The position numbers and the translations under genes are program-made. The notes under the pieces were generated by a model. It was not told where the DNA came from and did no database searches. It saw only the letters and a list, made by a program, of their open reading frames with translations. Shown here in pieces: positions 49,020 through 56,426 of a stretch of 64,000 nucleotides of DNA. This DNA is from an uncultured Tenacibaculum sp. (GTDB lineage Bacteria > Bacteroidota > Bacteroidia > Flavobacteriales > Flavobacteriaceae): positions 21,168-85,167 of the forward strand of contig CANMCD010000015.1 in assembly GCA_947496185.1 (NCBI GenBank). The letters run 5' to 3'. Position 1 is the first letter of the stretch. Every line of letters begins with the position of its first letter.

Positions 49020-49745
49020 TTACCTTGTTTTTCTTCTATACTCTGTTACGCTGAAAATCTTTAAAATATCTTTTAAATTCACCTCGAAATCATCGTAATA
49101 ATTATTTAAAGAATGTAACTTTAAAATATTTATATCTTGATTAATTATCAGCTTAACTAAAACTCCAAGCTCATTATGTACTATAATGTATTTGGTGTTA
49201 TCCGTCTGTAAATTGTTCCAATGCTTTTGTTCGATATTTCTACCTAATAATACATCGCCCTCAATTAATGACTCTCGGGTGCCGTTGTCCATACTATTCC
49301 CTTTTAACTCAAAACATAAAAAATCACCTTCATAATCGGTATCTTTTATAAATGGAATTTTAGGTAGTTGTGAAATATATTTGGCATTATCTATGTTTTG
49401 AATATAATTTTTTTGATCATATTGATTAATAAGAGGTACTGTATTAATAGAAAAACCTAAGTTATGTTCTTCCAGTACCTGAGGCTGGTTGTCTTCTGTT
49501 TGGTAAAGGTCGGTGGTCATGTTTCCTTTTCCGTTCACAAGCCAGTTGTAGTTAGTGTCTGGAAACTTATCCAGTAAACTAGATATTAAATCCTTGCTTG
49601 GTTCATTTCTTCCTGACCGTATATGAGTTATTTTTGATTCAGAAACATTATCGTATTCCTTAGCGAATTTATATCCTGAATAATTGTTTTCTTTCATAAC
49701 TAAAAGAAAACGCTTGTTTATTTCTGGTAAATTTTTTTTTGACAC
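49020..49745 (-). CDS. phage repressor with S24 (LexA/CI-like) peptidase domain
   Basis: A 241-residue protein: an N-terminal XRE-type helix-turn-helix (about 8-75; YKFAKEYDNVSESKITHIRSGRNEPS) and a C-terminal S24 domain with the Ser-Lys dyad, Ser151 in GNSMDNGTRESLIEGD and Lys198 in GVLVKLI. Such proteins keep a prophage silent and may be inactivated by RecA after DNA damage; no obvious Ala-Gly cleavage site is seen in the linker, so self-cleavage is uncertain. It diverges from the plus-strand small gene at 49785, with a palindrome between them. Confidence 0.9.
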   Translation of the reverse strand: MSKKNLPEINKRFLLVMKENNYSGYKFAKEYDNVSESKITHIRSGRNEPSKDLISSLLDKFPDTNYNWLVNGKGNMTTDLYQTEDNQPQVLEEHNLGFSINTVPLINQYDQKNYIQNIDNAKYISQLPKIPFIKDTDYEGDFLCFELKGNSMDNGTRESLIEGDVLLGRNIEQKHWNNLQTDNTKYIIVHNELGVLVKLIINQDINILKLHSLNNYYDDFEVNLKDILKIFSVTEYRRKTR

Positions 49746-49747
49746 TT

Positions 49748-49762
49748 TACAAATGTTTTGTA
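49748..49762. promoter_or_regulatory. candidate operator of the S24 repressor
   Basis: Perfect 6-bp inverted repeat TACAAA-TGT-TTTGTA in the 39-base gap between the divergent repressor and the 49785 gene, three bases upstream of the repressor start codon. Autoregulation is inferred. Confidence 0.5.
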
Positions 49763-49784
49763 TTTTTACTTAAAATATTATATC

Positions 49785-49931
49785 ATGACGGACAAAGAAA
49801 TCGCAACTATTTTAACATTAATAACTTTTGAATTTGAAAAAACTCATAATGACCCCGAAATTACATCGACAGAAATAGTTATTAATGTGTATAGTGACTT
49901 GTTAAAAACTATCGAACGGTTTAAAAATTAG
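49785..49931 (+). CDS. small acidic phage protein
   Basis: A 48-codon frame, MTDKEIATILTLITFEFEKT at the start and ending KTIERFKN. It diverges from the repressor gene and its stop overlaps the 3' end of the convergent 49928-50302 gene. Helical and acidic; no family recognised. Being so short, it is accepted on position and protein-like composition only. Confidence 0.5.
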   Translation: MTDKEIATILTLITFEFEKTHNDPEITSTEIVINVYSDLLKTIERFKN

Positions 49932-50302
49932 CAAAGACTAGATTTCCCAATCCCTCCTTTCTTCTTTTTAAGATTGTCATCTACTGGTAATGCAACAGGT
50001 ACAGAAAACTTAATATTTGAGTTTGCACTTGTGCTTTCTTGATTTTCTCCTTTTGCTCCAAAAGAAAATATACCAGAGATCACCCCTATTTTAGCGTTCA
50101 AATTTTCGTTTTCCTCTACTTTTAATCCTACTGAAAATTGAACATCACCTATTGTTCTGTTTCCATTCCATTCACATATATAATTTTCTTTTGATTGAGA
50201 TGGGTTAATAATTGCTCCACTTTCTTTAGTTGCTTCTTGCGCTTGTTTTACTCCTTCAATTATTTCAGTCAGGGTTTGACTTATAAAAGTTTTTAATTCC
50301 AT
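49928..50302 (-). CDS. hypothetical protein, trypco2-like
   Basis: A 124-residue protein with an N-terminal helix (LKTFISQTLTEIIEGVKQAQEAT), a beta-rich middle ending NIKFSVPVALPV, and a basic tail. The arrangement (helix ELKTFISQTLxxI, then strands with FxVxVAL) resembles the trypsin-co-occurring domain 2 described in some bacterial conflict systems, but this is recollection and unproven. It sits in the lysogeny region between the two repressor genes on the same strand. Confidence 0.6.
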   Translation of the reverse strand: MELKTFISQTLTEIIEGVKQAQEATKESGAIINPSQSKENYICEWNGNRTIGDVQFSVGLKVEENENLNAKIGVISGIFSFGAKGENQESTSANSNIKFSVPVALPVDDNLKKKKGGIGKSSLC

Positions 50303-50336
50303 AAAAAATATCTATTATAAAACCTTTACAATTCTG

Positions 50337-50366
50337 TTGTAGCTTTACATATGTTTAGTATATTTG
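50337..50366 (+). promoter_or_regulatory. strong Bacteroidota promoter with no gene after it
   Basis: TTG (50337-50339), exactly 19 bases, then TATATTTG (50359-50366): a perfect phylum consensus. Downstream on this strand there is no reading frame; transcription would run antisense into the 50483-50833 repressor gene. A 16-base palindrome TTGTTC-CTAC-GAACAA follows at 50369-50384. Confidence 0.65.
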
Positions 50367-50445
50367 TATTGTTCCTACGAACAAAGTTAAATAAAAGTTA
50401 GTCAAGATAAAAGCCTTGACAAGCAAATACCACAATTAAGGGGTA
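50359..50445 (+). repeat. duplicated promoter-leader region, copy 1
   Basis: Direct repeat with 50889-50975. Shared blocks are the -7 box, the palindrome TTGTTC-CTAC-GAACAA, AAGATAAAA and CAAATACCA-like sequence. Copy 2 leads straight into the 50975 gene, copy 1 into nothing, so copy 1 is either a relic or an RNA promoter. Confidence 0.65.
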
Positions 50446-50482
50446 TTAAAGTAAAGTATACGTTCATTGATTTTTTGTGTTA

Positions 50483-50833
50483 TTAGAGTTTCTTAGATAG
50501 GTTTTCTAAGGTGTTGGATAATGATTTATTGGTCTCGATAAGTTTGTTTATCTGTTCTTGGTTTAAAGTTATATTAGTATTATCACTTTTAGGATTGTTT
50601 AATATATCATCATTACCCTGTTTTATCATTTCGCCTGCACCTATTATAAACCATTCAGGATTTAGATCTTTACAGCTATGTAGGATTTTTTCAATAGTAT
50701 CGGAATTTAGCCCTTTGTTGTTTTTTAAAGATTTACCAATTAATCCAACTGAAAGACTGGCTTTTATAGTTAGTTTATTTGGGTTTAAACCTTTGTGGTT
50801 CATATAAGTACTTAATCTCTCTGTGATAGTCAT
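50483..50833 (-). CDS. small XRE-family phage regulator
   Basis: A 116-residue protein with an N-terminal helix-turn-helix (about 1-70; RLSTYMNHKGLNPNKLTIKASLSVGLIGKSLKNNKG), the short NPEWFIIGAGEM motif that follows such domains in Bacteroidota phage regulators, and a C-terminal coiled coil (about 90-116). No peptidase domain. It diverges from the 50975 gene with two operator-like palindromes between, the classic arrangement of a CI/Cro-type switch. Confidence 0.85.
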   Translation of the reverse strand: MTITERLSTYMNHKGLNPNKLTIKASLSVGLIGKSLKNNKGLNSDTIEKILHSCKDLNPEWFIIGAGEMIKQGNDDILNNPKSDNTNITLNQEQINKLIETNKSLSNTLENLSKKL

Positions 50834-50842
50834 AACATAAAT

Positions 50843-50889
50843 ATTGAAAAAAGTCTATTTAATTATTTTTTATATAGAAAAAAGTCTAT
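50843..50889. promoter_or_regulatory. paired operators of the phage switch
   Basis: Two copies of the palindrome ATAGA-N6-TCTAT: ATTGA-aaaaag-TCTAT (50843-50858) and ATAGA-aaaaag-TCTAT (50874-50889). They start 31 bases apart, three helix turns, so dimers would sit on the same face. The second overlaps the -7 box TATATTTG at 50889-50896 of the rightward promoter, so binding should repress it. Confidence 0.65.
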
Positions 50890-50974
50890 ATATTTGTATT
50901 GTTCCTACGAACAAAGGTAATTAAAACCTAACCAAGATAAAAACATAACCAGTCAAATACCAAACATTAGGGTC

Positions 50975-51265
50975 ATGAAAAATTCAAATTTTAACCAGTT
51001 AGTAAAAGAATCAGAAGTAGTATACGATGGTGATTTAGCTTACATAAAAATTGAAGACGGTAACACGTTAATTGATGTTTATATGTGGAATGATGACGAG
51101 GAATTACAAATAGAAGAATCAAATATATATCTAACAGACTTAAAAAAAAGAACGTTAGAAAACAAAATAAATAATTACATAAAAGAATACGAAGAAGAAC
51201 AAGAAGAAGAGCGTAGCGCATTCACAAGCGAGGACTACGCGCACTTTGAATCATTAATTTTTTAA
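50975..51265 (+). CDS. first gene of the phage early operon, acidic protein
   Basis: A 96-residue, strongly acidic protein (EEEQEEERSAF; many E and D). Strand-rich first half, helical second half. Acidic early phage proteins often mimic DNA, but nothing here proves that. It is the first gene after the operator-controlled rightward promoter. Confidence 0.65.
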   Translation: MKNSNFNQLVKESEVVYDGDLAYIKIEDGNTLIDVYMWNDDEELQIEESNIYLTDLKKRTLENKINNYIKEYEEEQEEERSAFTSEDYAHFESLIF

Positions 51266-51282
51266 CCATAAAACTAACAACT

Positions 51283-51462
51283 ATGCCAATCACTATATCA
51301 GAATTAAGCAAGCAAACCATATCAAGGTTAATTAGATCAGAATTTGATAAGATTGACACTAACAACGAGTTCATCTACAACAAATCTGAGAAGCTAATAA
51401 CTACAGCAAAGGAATTCGGGTTACACGATTTAGCCGAAGAAATGACTAACGATTTAAACTAG
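51283..51462 (+). CDS. small phage early protein
   Basis: A 59-residue frame starting MPITISELSKQTISRL and ending LAEEMTNDLN, all helical. It follows the previous gene by 17 bases and runs almost directly into the next. No family recognised. Confidence 0.65.
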   Translation: MPITISELSKQTISRLIRSEFDKIDTNNEFIYNKSEKLITTAKEFGLHDLAEEMTNDLN

Positions 51463-51468
51463 TTGGTC

Positions 51469-51783
51469 ATGAAACTATCAAAGGCAGAATTCGAAGTAAG
51501 TGCACATGTTTGCGCAGGCTTCGAGACCAAAGAAATAGCGGCAAAAACTTTTCGCTCCTATCACACTGTGGCTACTCACATAAAAAAAATCAGACTTAAA
51601 AACGGATTTAAAAATATCCAAGACTTAACGCGGGAGTTTGTACTTGAATATGGAGACCCCAGACAATATATAGCTATGTTACTACTAATAATACAACTAG
51701 GAATAACATACACTAATTGTTCTGACGAAATGAGAAGAACAAATAATGTAAGAATATCAAGAACCAAAGGAAGAAAAAACTAA
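51469..51783 (+). CDS. LuxR-type HTH protein
   Basis: I choose ATG at 51469 over the TTG two codons earlier. The 104 residues begin with a GerE/LuxR-type helix-turn-helix (LSKAEFEVSAHVCAGFETKEIAAKTFRSYHTVATHIKKIRLKNGF) lacking a receiver domain, followed by a hydrophobic segment (MLLLIIQLGITYT) and a basic tail. Stand-alone LuxR HTH proteins of this type are common in flavobacterial phages, with roles in early control presumed. Confidence 0.8.
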   Translation: MKLSKAEFEVSAHVCAGFETKEIAAKTFRSYHTVATHIKKIRLKNGFKNIQDLTREFVLEYGDPRQYIAMLLLIIQLGITYTNCSDEMRRTNNVRISRTKGRKN

Positions 51784-51786
51784 AAC

Positions 51787-52035
51787 ATGAACGATTTAAA
51801 GCTATTAAAACACGAATTAAGTGTAGTTGTAGACGTGGCGAAAGCATTTAGTGTAAGTCACACGGAAGTGGCTAAGGAGGTAGGGATAAGCTACGATTAC
51901 GCCCGACAAATAAGGAAAGGCGAAAAACCGAAACAAGATACAAGCGAGAACAAGCAGCTTGTACAAAATTTAATCACTGCTTATAGAAAGCAGATAAGAG
52001 AGAAGCAAGAAAAACTAAACTCTATAGCAGTTTAA
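51787..52035 (+). CDS. small HTH protein
   Basis: An 82-residue helical protein with a recognisable XRE-like helix-turn-helix (VAKAFSVSHTEVAKEVGISYDYARQIRKGEK). It starts 3 bases after the LuxR-like gene. Possibly a Cro-like early regulator; not otherwise recognised. Confidence 0.7.
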   Translation: MNDLKLLKHELSVVVDVAKAFSVSHTEVAKEVGISYDYARQIRKGEKPKQDTSENKQLVQNLITAYRKQIREKQEKLNSIAV

Positions 52036-52048
52036 AAATATAGTACAA

Positions 52049-52240
52049 ATGATTGCCGCAACAGTTTACCCTATAATCCAAGAATTATCTTCTGAAGAAA
52101 AACAGAAGTTAGTGGAGCTTATCCAAAAGGATTTAAAGGGTAAAAAAAGTAGCAAGCCTAAAAAAATGACGGAAAAAGAAAGGAGAATACAAGAAATGAA
52201 AATCAGGTTTCAATCTAGGTTATATCCACCGAAAGGATAA
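52049..52240 (+). CDS. small basic phage protein
   Basis: A 63-residue protein: an acidic-basic helix (IQELSSEEKQKLVELIQKDL) then a lysine/arginine-rich tail (KKSSKPKKMTEKERRIQEMK). Looks like a nucleic-acid-binding or adaptor peptide. It is the last gene before a terminator-like hairpin. Confidence 0.6.
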   Translation: MIAATVYPIIQELSSEEKQKLVELIQKDLKGKKSSKPKKMTEKERRIQEMKIRFQSRLYPPKG

Positions 52241-52261
52241 AATATAGTAGTTAGTTGACTG

Positions 52262-52313
52262 CCTCCTCTGGAAGTTGTTTAAAAGGGGAATTGAACGGAA
52301 AGAGGAGGTTTTT
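52262..52313 (+). terminator. terminator-like hairpin within the early region
   Basis: 8-bp perfect stem CCTCCTCT (52262-52269)/AGAGGAGG (52301-52308), 31-base loop, then TTTTT. The long loop makes it a weaker or regulated terminator. A second hairpin, TCCCAC/GTGGGA (52358-52379), has its T-run on the minus strand. Confidence 0.55.
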
Positions 52314-52419
52314 AATAGGGTGGCCCTAGTTGCCGCAAACATTAAGAAATAAAAAAATCCCACAAAAAACCAAGTGGGAAATTCAAAATAAATCAAGTAA
52401 TAATTAAAAAAGTAAATAT

Positions 52420-52815
52420 ATGAATAATCTAGCAACATTAGATCAATTGCCAAACTTGCACGAGGCAAAAACAGCCCACAGGGAGCTATCGTCGGAATAC
52501 TGGACACCCCTAACTGAGGGGGAGTACAAAGTAGGAGTGATCGCAGATATAAAAGAAGAATCGTACACCGACGATAAGTCGGGAGAGACGATAAAACTAC
52601 CTTGCGTAATAATACTATCACAAGAGAAAGACAGAACATTTAATACCATCCGCAACGGCTCAAAAAGATTAGTAGCAACAATCGAAAGTGCAATCGAAAA
52701 CGGAGAGCTTGTAGTTGGTTCTACACCAGTACGCATATCATTTCTAGGAAAGTCAAGAAATAAGACAAATCAATATCTATCAGATAGATGGAGTGTTAAA
52801 CCAATATTACTATAA
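52420..52815 (+). CDS. phage protein upstream of the RecE-like nuclease, possibly ssDNA-binding
   Basis: A 131-residue beta-rich protein (GEYKVGVIADIKEESYTD, IKLPCVIILSQ, STPVRISFLGK) that could be an OB fold. It lies 2 bases before the RecE-like gene, where phages usually encode an annealing or ssDNA-binding partner, but sequence does not prove this. Its N-terminus has LPNLHEAKTAHREL, matching LPNLHTATVSETEL in the next protein. Confidence 0.6.
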   Translation: MNNLATLDQLPNLHEAKTAHRELSSEYWTPLTEGEYKVGVIADIKEESYTDDKSGETIKLPCVIILSQEKDRTFNTIRNGSKRLVATIESAIENGELVVGSTPVRISFLGKSRNKTNQYLSDRWSVKPILL

Positions 52816-52817
52816 AT

Positions 52818-54032
52818 ATGTTAGAAAGTATAAAACAATCGTTGCCGAATTTGCACACGGCAACGGTTTCAGAAACGGAACTATTTAATAATTCAATAGA
52901 TTTCACCCGCCCCATTGGAGAATACCCCACGGCACAAGAAATAGCAGAGTTTGTAATTAAATACCCAAAAACCAAACACGTGTACACAAAAGACTTGAAC
53001 AAAAACGGAATAGCCGTACAAGATACTTTTGAAAAATATTTAGGTAATGAGGCTCTAGGTAGCTCAACGTTAAAATCAGCATTAAAAACACCTATGCATT
53101 TGAACTTCGCGTTAAGCGAAGATAAAGAGGAGCTGGAAAAACTCCAAGGCGAAAAACCTCATTTCAAATTAGGCACGTTTCTACACGAGGCGGTTTTAGA
53201 ACCTACAAAATTTAGCCGTGTGATTGTCGAGCCTAAATATAGTTTAAGTTCAAAAGAAGGAGTAATGACTGGAATTAAATTTTGGGAGGGTTTAATTGGA
53301 GAAAAAGGCGGGTTTTTAGGTGATGAAGAGATTGACGCACAACAAGCTTTAAGTCTTGCGAATGAAAGATTCGAAAGTACGGGCTTGAGCCTAGAAAAGC
53401 AAGACGGTAAAAAAGCCTACTTAAAAGAGCTTAAAAATATATCTGGAATCACATCCGTAACCGAGGAGAATTTTAAAAAAATAGAAATCCTAAGAAAACA
53501 TTACGAGAACTATGGAGGCGGAATATTAAAAAGATTACTAAAGCATTCTAAGCGTGAGATTAGTATGTACTATACCGATCCCGAAACAGGTATCGATGTA
53601 AAAATACGCCCAGACGCGCTACAGTTTGCTGAAAACATCGGTGCAAACACAATTATCTCGGTTAAAAGCTCAGGAATTGAAGACTTAAACGCGTTCTATT
53701 ACCAAGCCGCGAAGCTTCACTACGATTTATCTGAGGGAATGTATCAAGAGGTCGCCAGTAAAGTAACTGGGCGTGATTTTAATTGCACTATAACTGTCAT
53801 GCTGCAAACCGTCGCGCCTTATGCTGTTGCACTTTTGGTTTGGTCAGGCGAAGATATAGAGACAGGGAAGCACAAATACCGCACGGCACTCCAAACTGTA
53901 AAAGAGTGTAGAGAACTTAATAGTTATCCCGGCTACGACGCTTTTGCCGAAAAGGGTTCGTTTGGATTAATAGACATGCAATTGCCGCAGTGGAATAACC
54001 AAGAGCGTTTGCCAGTTTCTGTAAACAATTAA
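52818..54032 (+). CDS. RecE/exonuclease VIII-like PD-(D/E)XK protein
   Basis: A 404-residue protein resembling phage exonucleases with a PDDEXK fold (RecE C-terminal domain, DUF3799-like). Features: TLKSALKTPMHL, KLGTFLHEAV (His123), IRPDAL (Asp266), IISVKSS (Lys283) and FYYQAAKLHYD (Gln296). In active relatives the residue two before the lysine is Asp or Glu; here it is Ser281, so catalysis is in doubt unless another acid substitutes. No RecT/Erf/Rad52 annealase is recognisable nearby. Confidence 0.75.
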   Translation: MLESIKQSLPNLHTATVSETELFNNSIDFTRPIGEYPTAQEIAEFVIKYPKTKHVYTKDLNKNGIAVQDTFEKYLGNEALGSSTLKSALKTPMHLNFALSEDKEELEKLQGEKPHFKLGTFLHEAVLEPTKFSRVIVEPKYSLSSKEGVMTGIKFWEGLIGEKGGFLGDEEIDAQQALSLANERFESTGLSLEKQDGKKAYLKELKNISGITSVTEENFKKIEILRKHYENYGGGILKRLLKHSKREISMYYTDPETGIDVKIRPDALQFAENIGANTIISVKSSGIEDLNAFYYQAAKLHYDLSEGMYQEVASKVTGRDFNCTITVMLQTVAPYAVALLVWSGEDIETGKHKYRTALQTVKECRELNSYPGYDAFAEKGSFGLIDMQLPQWNNQERLPVSVNN

Positions 54033-54062
54033 AATAATAACTAACTAAAAAAATATTAAAAC

Positions 54063-54644
54063 ATGGTAGAAATATATATCGAACCTGAGCTGGAAGAAAT
54101 GACACACTCAACTTCATTGAATGATGAGTGGAAAAAGAAAGTAAACGAGTTGGGGTTGGATGGTCAATTAAAATTAATTGAAAAAGACGGTAATCCATCA
54201 CCTTACACCTTTATGAATAACAAAATGATAAAGGTATTCGCAGTCTTATGTCCTACGGTTGTTGACTACAAGGACTATTGCAAATCAACGATACCAATCG
54301 AGGTACTAAGCCATATAGCACTATGTGAAAAAGAAAAATACTTTAACAAATTAAAAATATGGTATGACGATATGAGTCCTGATCCTATTTTGGTTGGGTA
54401 CATAAAGACAGATTCCTACAGGTATACGCAACACTTAATTGCGCGCTGGGGGGATGAGATATTGCCGTACGAAGTGCTGGAGGGTAAAGCGATTAAAAGG
54501 ATAGAGGGTTTAATGAAATCAAAGTTTGAAACTGCTTTAAAAACAGTAGAAAACAATGTTTTCGATTGGTTTAATCCAACGAGATCAAGTCAAGGTGTTT
54601 TAGGCCTTGAATTTGATCCAGTGAATTATAACCATACAAGCTAA
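54063..54644 (+). CDS. phage protein of unknown function
   Basis: A 193-residue protein without recognisable motifs: acidic N-terminus, a central VFAVLCPTVVDYKDY and STIPIEVLSHIALCEKEKYF, and a C-terminal NVFDWFNPTRSS stretch. Its leader (54033-54051) is a 19-base sequence repeated before the 59349 gene. Its stop overlaps the next start by one base (TAATG), implying coupled translation. Confidence 0.65.
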   Translation: MVEIYIEPELEEMTHSTSLNDEWKKKVNELGLDGQLKLIEKDGNPSPYTFMNNKMIKVFAVLCPTVVDYKDYCKSTIPIEVLSHIALCEKEKYFNKLKIWYDDMSPDPILVGYIKTDSYRYTQHLIARWGDEILPYEVLEGKAIKRIEGLMKSKFETALKTVENNVFDWFNPTRSSQGVLGLEFDPVNYNHTS

Positions 54645-54814
54645 TGACGTACATAATAATCTGGAATCAAAACAACATAGACAACTGCATACATCAAGAA
54701 ATAGGCGGTTTTATAGGTTGTTTTGAATCCAAAGAAGAAGCGAGACAGGAGGCGGAGAAGTGTGTTGATGGCGGGGACTTTCGGGAGTTTGAAATTTACA
54801 AAACAGTACAGTAA
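54644..54814 (+). CDS. small phage protein
   Basis: A 56-residue frame, MTYIIIWNQNNIDNCI at the start, ending FREFEIYKTVQ. Pattern of strand-helix-strand (SKEEARQEAEKCVDGG) like small phage proteins of about 50-60 residues. Start and stop both overlap neighbours as TAATG, which is strong support for translation. Confidence 0.65.
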   Translation: MTYIIIWNQNNIDNCIHQEIGGFIGCFESKEEARQEAEKCVDGGDFREFEIYKTVQ

Positions 54815-54972
54815 TGAATATTTATAAAGTAAAAGAGAATATACCATATAGTCATAGCGGACGAATTCAAGAAACATTAGTTATAGCCTCTTCTTTTTCT
54901 GAGGTTGAAAAAAAATACACTGAAGCATGTTCTATAGAGCTTGAAATAAAGAACGTTGAAATATTAAAATAA
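54814..54972 (+). CDS. small phage protein, similar fold to its neighbour
   Basis: A 52-residue frame, MNIYKVKENIPYSHSGRIQE at the start, with the same strand-helix-strand plan (SFSEVEKKYTEACS, LEIKNVEILK). It begins inside the stop codon of the previous gene and ends one base before the next ATG. No family recognised. Confidence 0.65.
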   Translation: MNIYKVKENIPYSHSGRIQETLVIASSFSEVEKKYTEACSIELEIKNVEILK

Positions 54973-54973
54973 C

Positions 54974-55396
54974 ATGGATAAAAATATATTACAATCCGAA
55001 ACACCATCGGAAAGAAGACAAATATTAAAAGATTCTTGCGTAAAGATACAAGAGTTTACTTATGCTAAAGAGTTCACAAAAGACGAACTTGCCTCTAAAA
55101 AAGACGAGTTATCTCAGCAAGATATAAAGCTTGATAAGCTTGAAGAAGAGAAAAAAGAAATCACGCAAGAGTTTAACGCAAACATTAAGAAGCTGAAAAC
55201 CGAACGCAAAACAACACTTTCATGCGTTCGTACAGGAAAAGAAGAGGTAACGGAAGATGTTTACTTACTAGACGAACAGGACGAGGGGGTAATGAGGTAT
55301 TACAACCAAGACGGTGTGCTAGTCTACAGTCGCCCGTTGTTGCCGAACGAAAGGCAGCTAAGAATAAGCAAAACATTCACAGGAACAAATAATTAA
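54974..55396 (+). CDS. coiled-coil phage protein
   Basis: A 140-residue protein with a long charged coiled coil (about 30-78; DELASKKDELSQQDIKLDKLEEEKKEI) and a C-terminal beta hairpin region with EDVYLLDEQDEGVMRYYNQDG. It lies 8 bases before the next gene. Function unknown; it may be an accessory of the recombination or replication module. Confidence 0.65.
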   Translation: MDKNILQSETPSERRQILKDSCVKIQEFTYAKEFTKDELASKKDELSQQDIKLDKLEEEKKEITQEFNANIKKLKTERKTTLSCVRTGKEEVTEDVYLLDEQDEGVMRYYNQDGVLVYSRPLLPNERQLRISKTFTGTNN

Positions 55397-55404
55397 TTAA
55401 AAAA

Positions 55405-56109
55405 ATGAAAAATCTAACCATCAAAGTAGAAGATCAGACCAAAACATTAGAAATACTGCAAGGAGACGCAGTAATTCAAAGAGAACCTGAGAAAGTTGTA
55501 ATAGACGGACTAATTAACGCGCCTTTCGAATATCTAACCAAAAGAAAGGAAAATACAAATATTTATGAGTCTCACTTAATAGTTGATGAATCAAAAGGAA
55601 TAATCAAGTTAATTATAGATGAAAACAGTTACTATTTTAGTAGTATTTCGGGTGAAATAAAAATAAACCCAGACTTTACAAAATTCGGAATAAACACAGG
55701 GCAAGCCCGTGATACATTCGAACTTGCGGATTTTATTAAAATGAACCGATTTTTTTTCGCGGATAAAAACACCGCAATGAAACTGGTTTCAGAGTTGAAA
55801 AACTTTAAGGCTAAAGTTGATAGAGAGGTTGAGAAAACAAACGACGATCGAGGAAACACGAGACTCCTGCAAAATCAAGTCGTAGAGAGTAATATACCCG
55901 ATGCTTTTGACTTAGTAGTACCGCTTTTTAAAGGTCAGCCCGAACAAAATATACGTGTGGAGATAAATATAGATTCTCGCTCTTTTGAGTGTTCGCTAAT
56001 CTCCCCTGATGCCAAAGACCTCATTAACGAAATGAGAGCAAAATTAGTAAGGGAGCAAGTAGAGAAAATCAAAGAGCTAACCCCAAACCTGACAATTCTA
56101 GAAGTATAA
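55405..56109 (+). CDS. phage protein of unknown function
   Basis: A 234-residue protein. About 30-45 reads VVIDGLINAPFEYL, about 55-95 is beta-rich (SHLIVDESKGIIKLIIDENSYYF), then helical with LADFIKMNRFFFADKNTAMKLVSELKNFKAKVDREVEKTND. The size and order recall DUF2303-type phage proteins, but I would not assign it. It belongs to the early operon. Confidence 0.6.
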   Translation: MKNLTIKVEDQTKTLEILQGDAVIQREPEKVVIDGLINAPFEYLTKRKENTNIYESHLIVDESKGIIKLIIDENSYYFSSISGEIKINPDFTKFGINTGQARDTFELADFIKMNRFFFADKNTAMKLVSELKNFKAKVDREVEKTNDDRGNTRLLQNQVVESNIPDAFDLVVPLFKGQPEQNIRVEINIDSRSFECSLISPDAKDLINEMRAKLVREQVEKIKELTPNLTILEV

Positions 56110-56165
56110 TAAATGGAGGTATAAATTCCTCCTCTCTTTCTTTTCAAAATCTTAAATATTAAATA

Positions 56166-56426
56166 ATGCTACAAATAACTGGTACCGTTCAAAAAAAAGA
56201 AACAAGAAAAAACACACGAAAAGTTGATCTAATCATAAAAGACAGGTTTAACAATAATCACTCCTTTCAAGTGCGACCTAGCGCGCTTTACAAAGTAGTA
56301 GAAGTAGATACTTGCGACAAGGTTAAAATAACCTACAAGAACGAAGTGAAAAAGTTTTGCCAGAGTAGCAGCAATGTAAAAATATTAAAAGACGTAGAAA
56401 TAATTAAAAAAGCAGTTTTAGCATGA
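56166..56426 (+). CDS. small phage protein, possible OB fold
   Basis: An 86-residue protein with alternating strands (ITGTVQKKETRKNTRKVDLII, VRPSALYKVVEVDTCDKVKITYKNEVKKF) compatible with an OB-fold nucleic-acid binder. Its last 4 bases overlap the next gene. Confidence 0.6.
   Translation: MLQITGTVQKKETRKNTRKVDLIIKDRFNNNHSFQVRPSALYKVVEVDTCDKVKITYKNEVKKFCQSSSNVKILKDVEIIKKAVLA

Noticed and set aside
54641-54877. Minus-strand frame over the small phage genes
   Set aside because: The plus strand has two coupled small genes with TAATG overlaps in the same place; the minus frame has no neighbour support.
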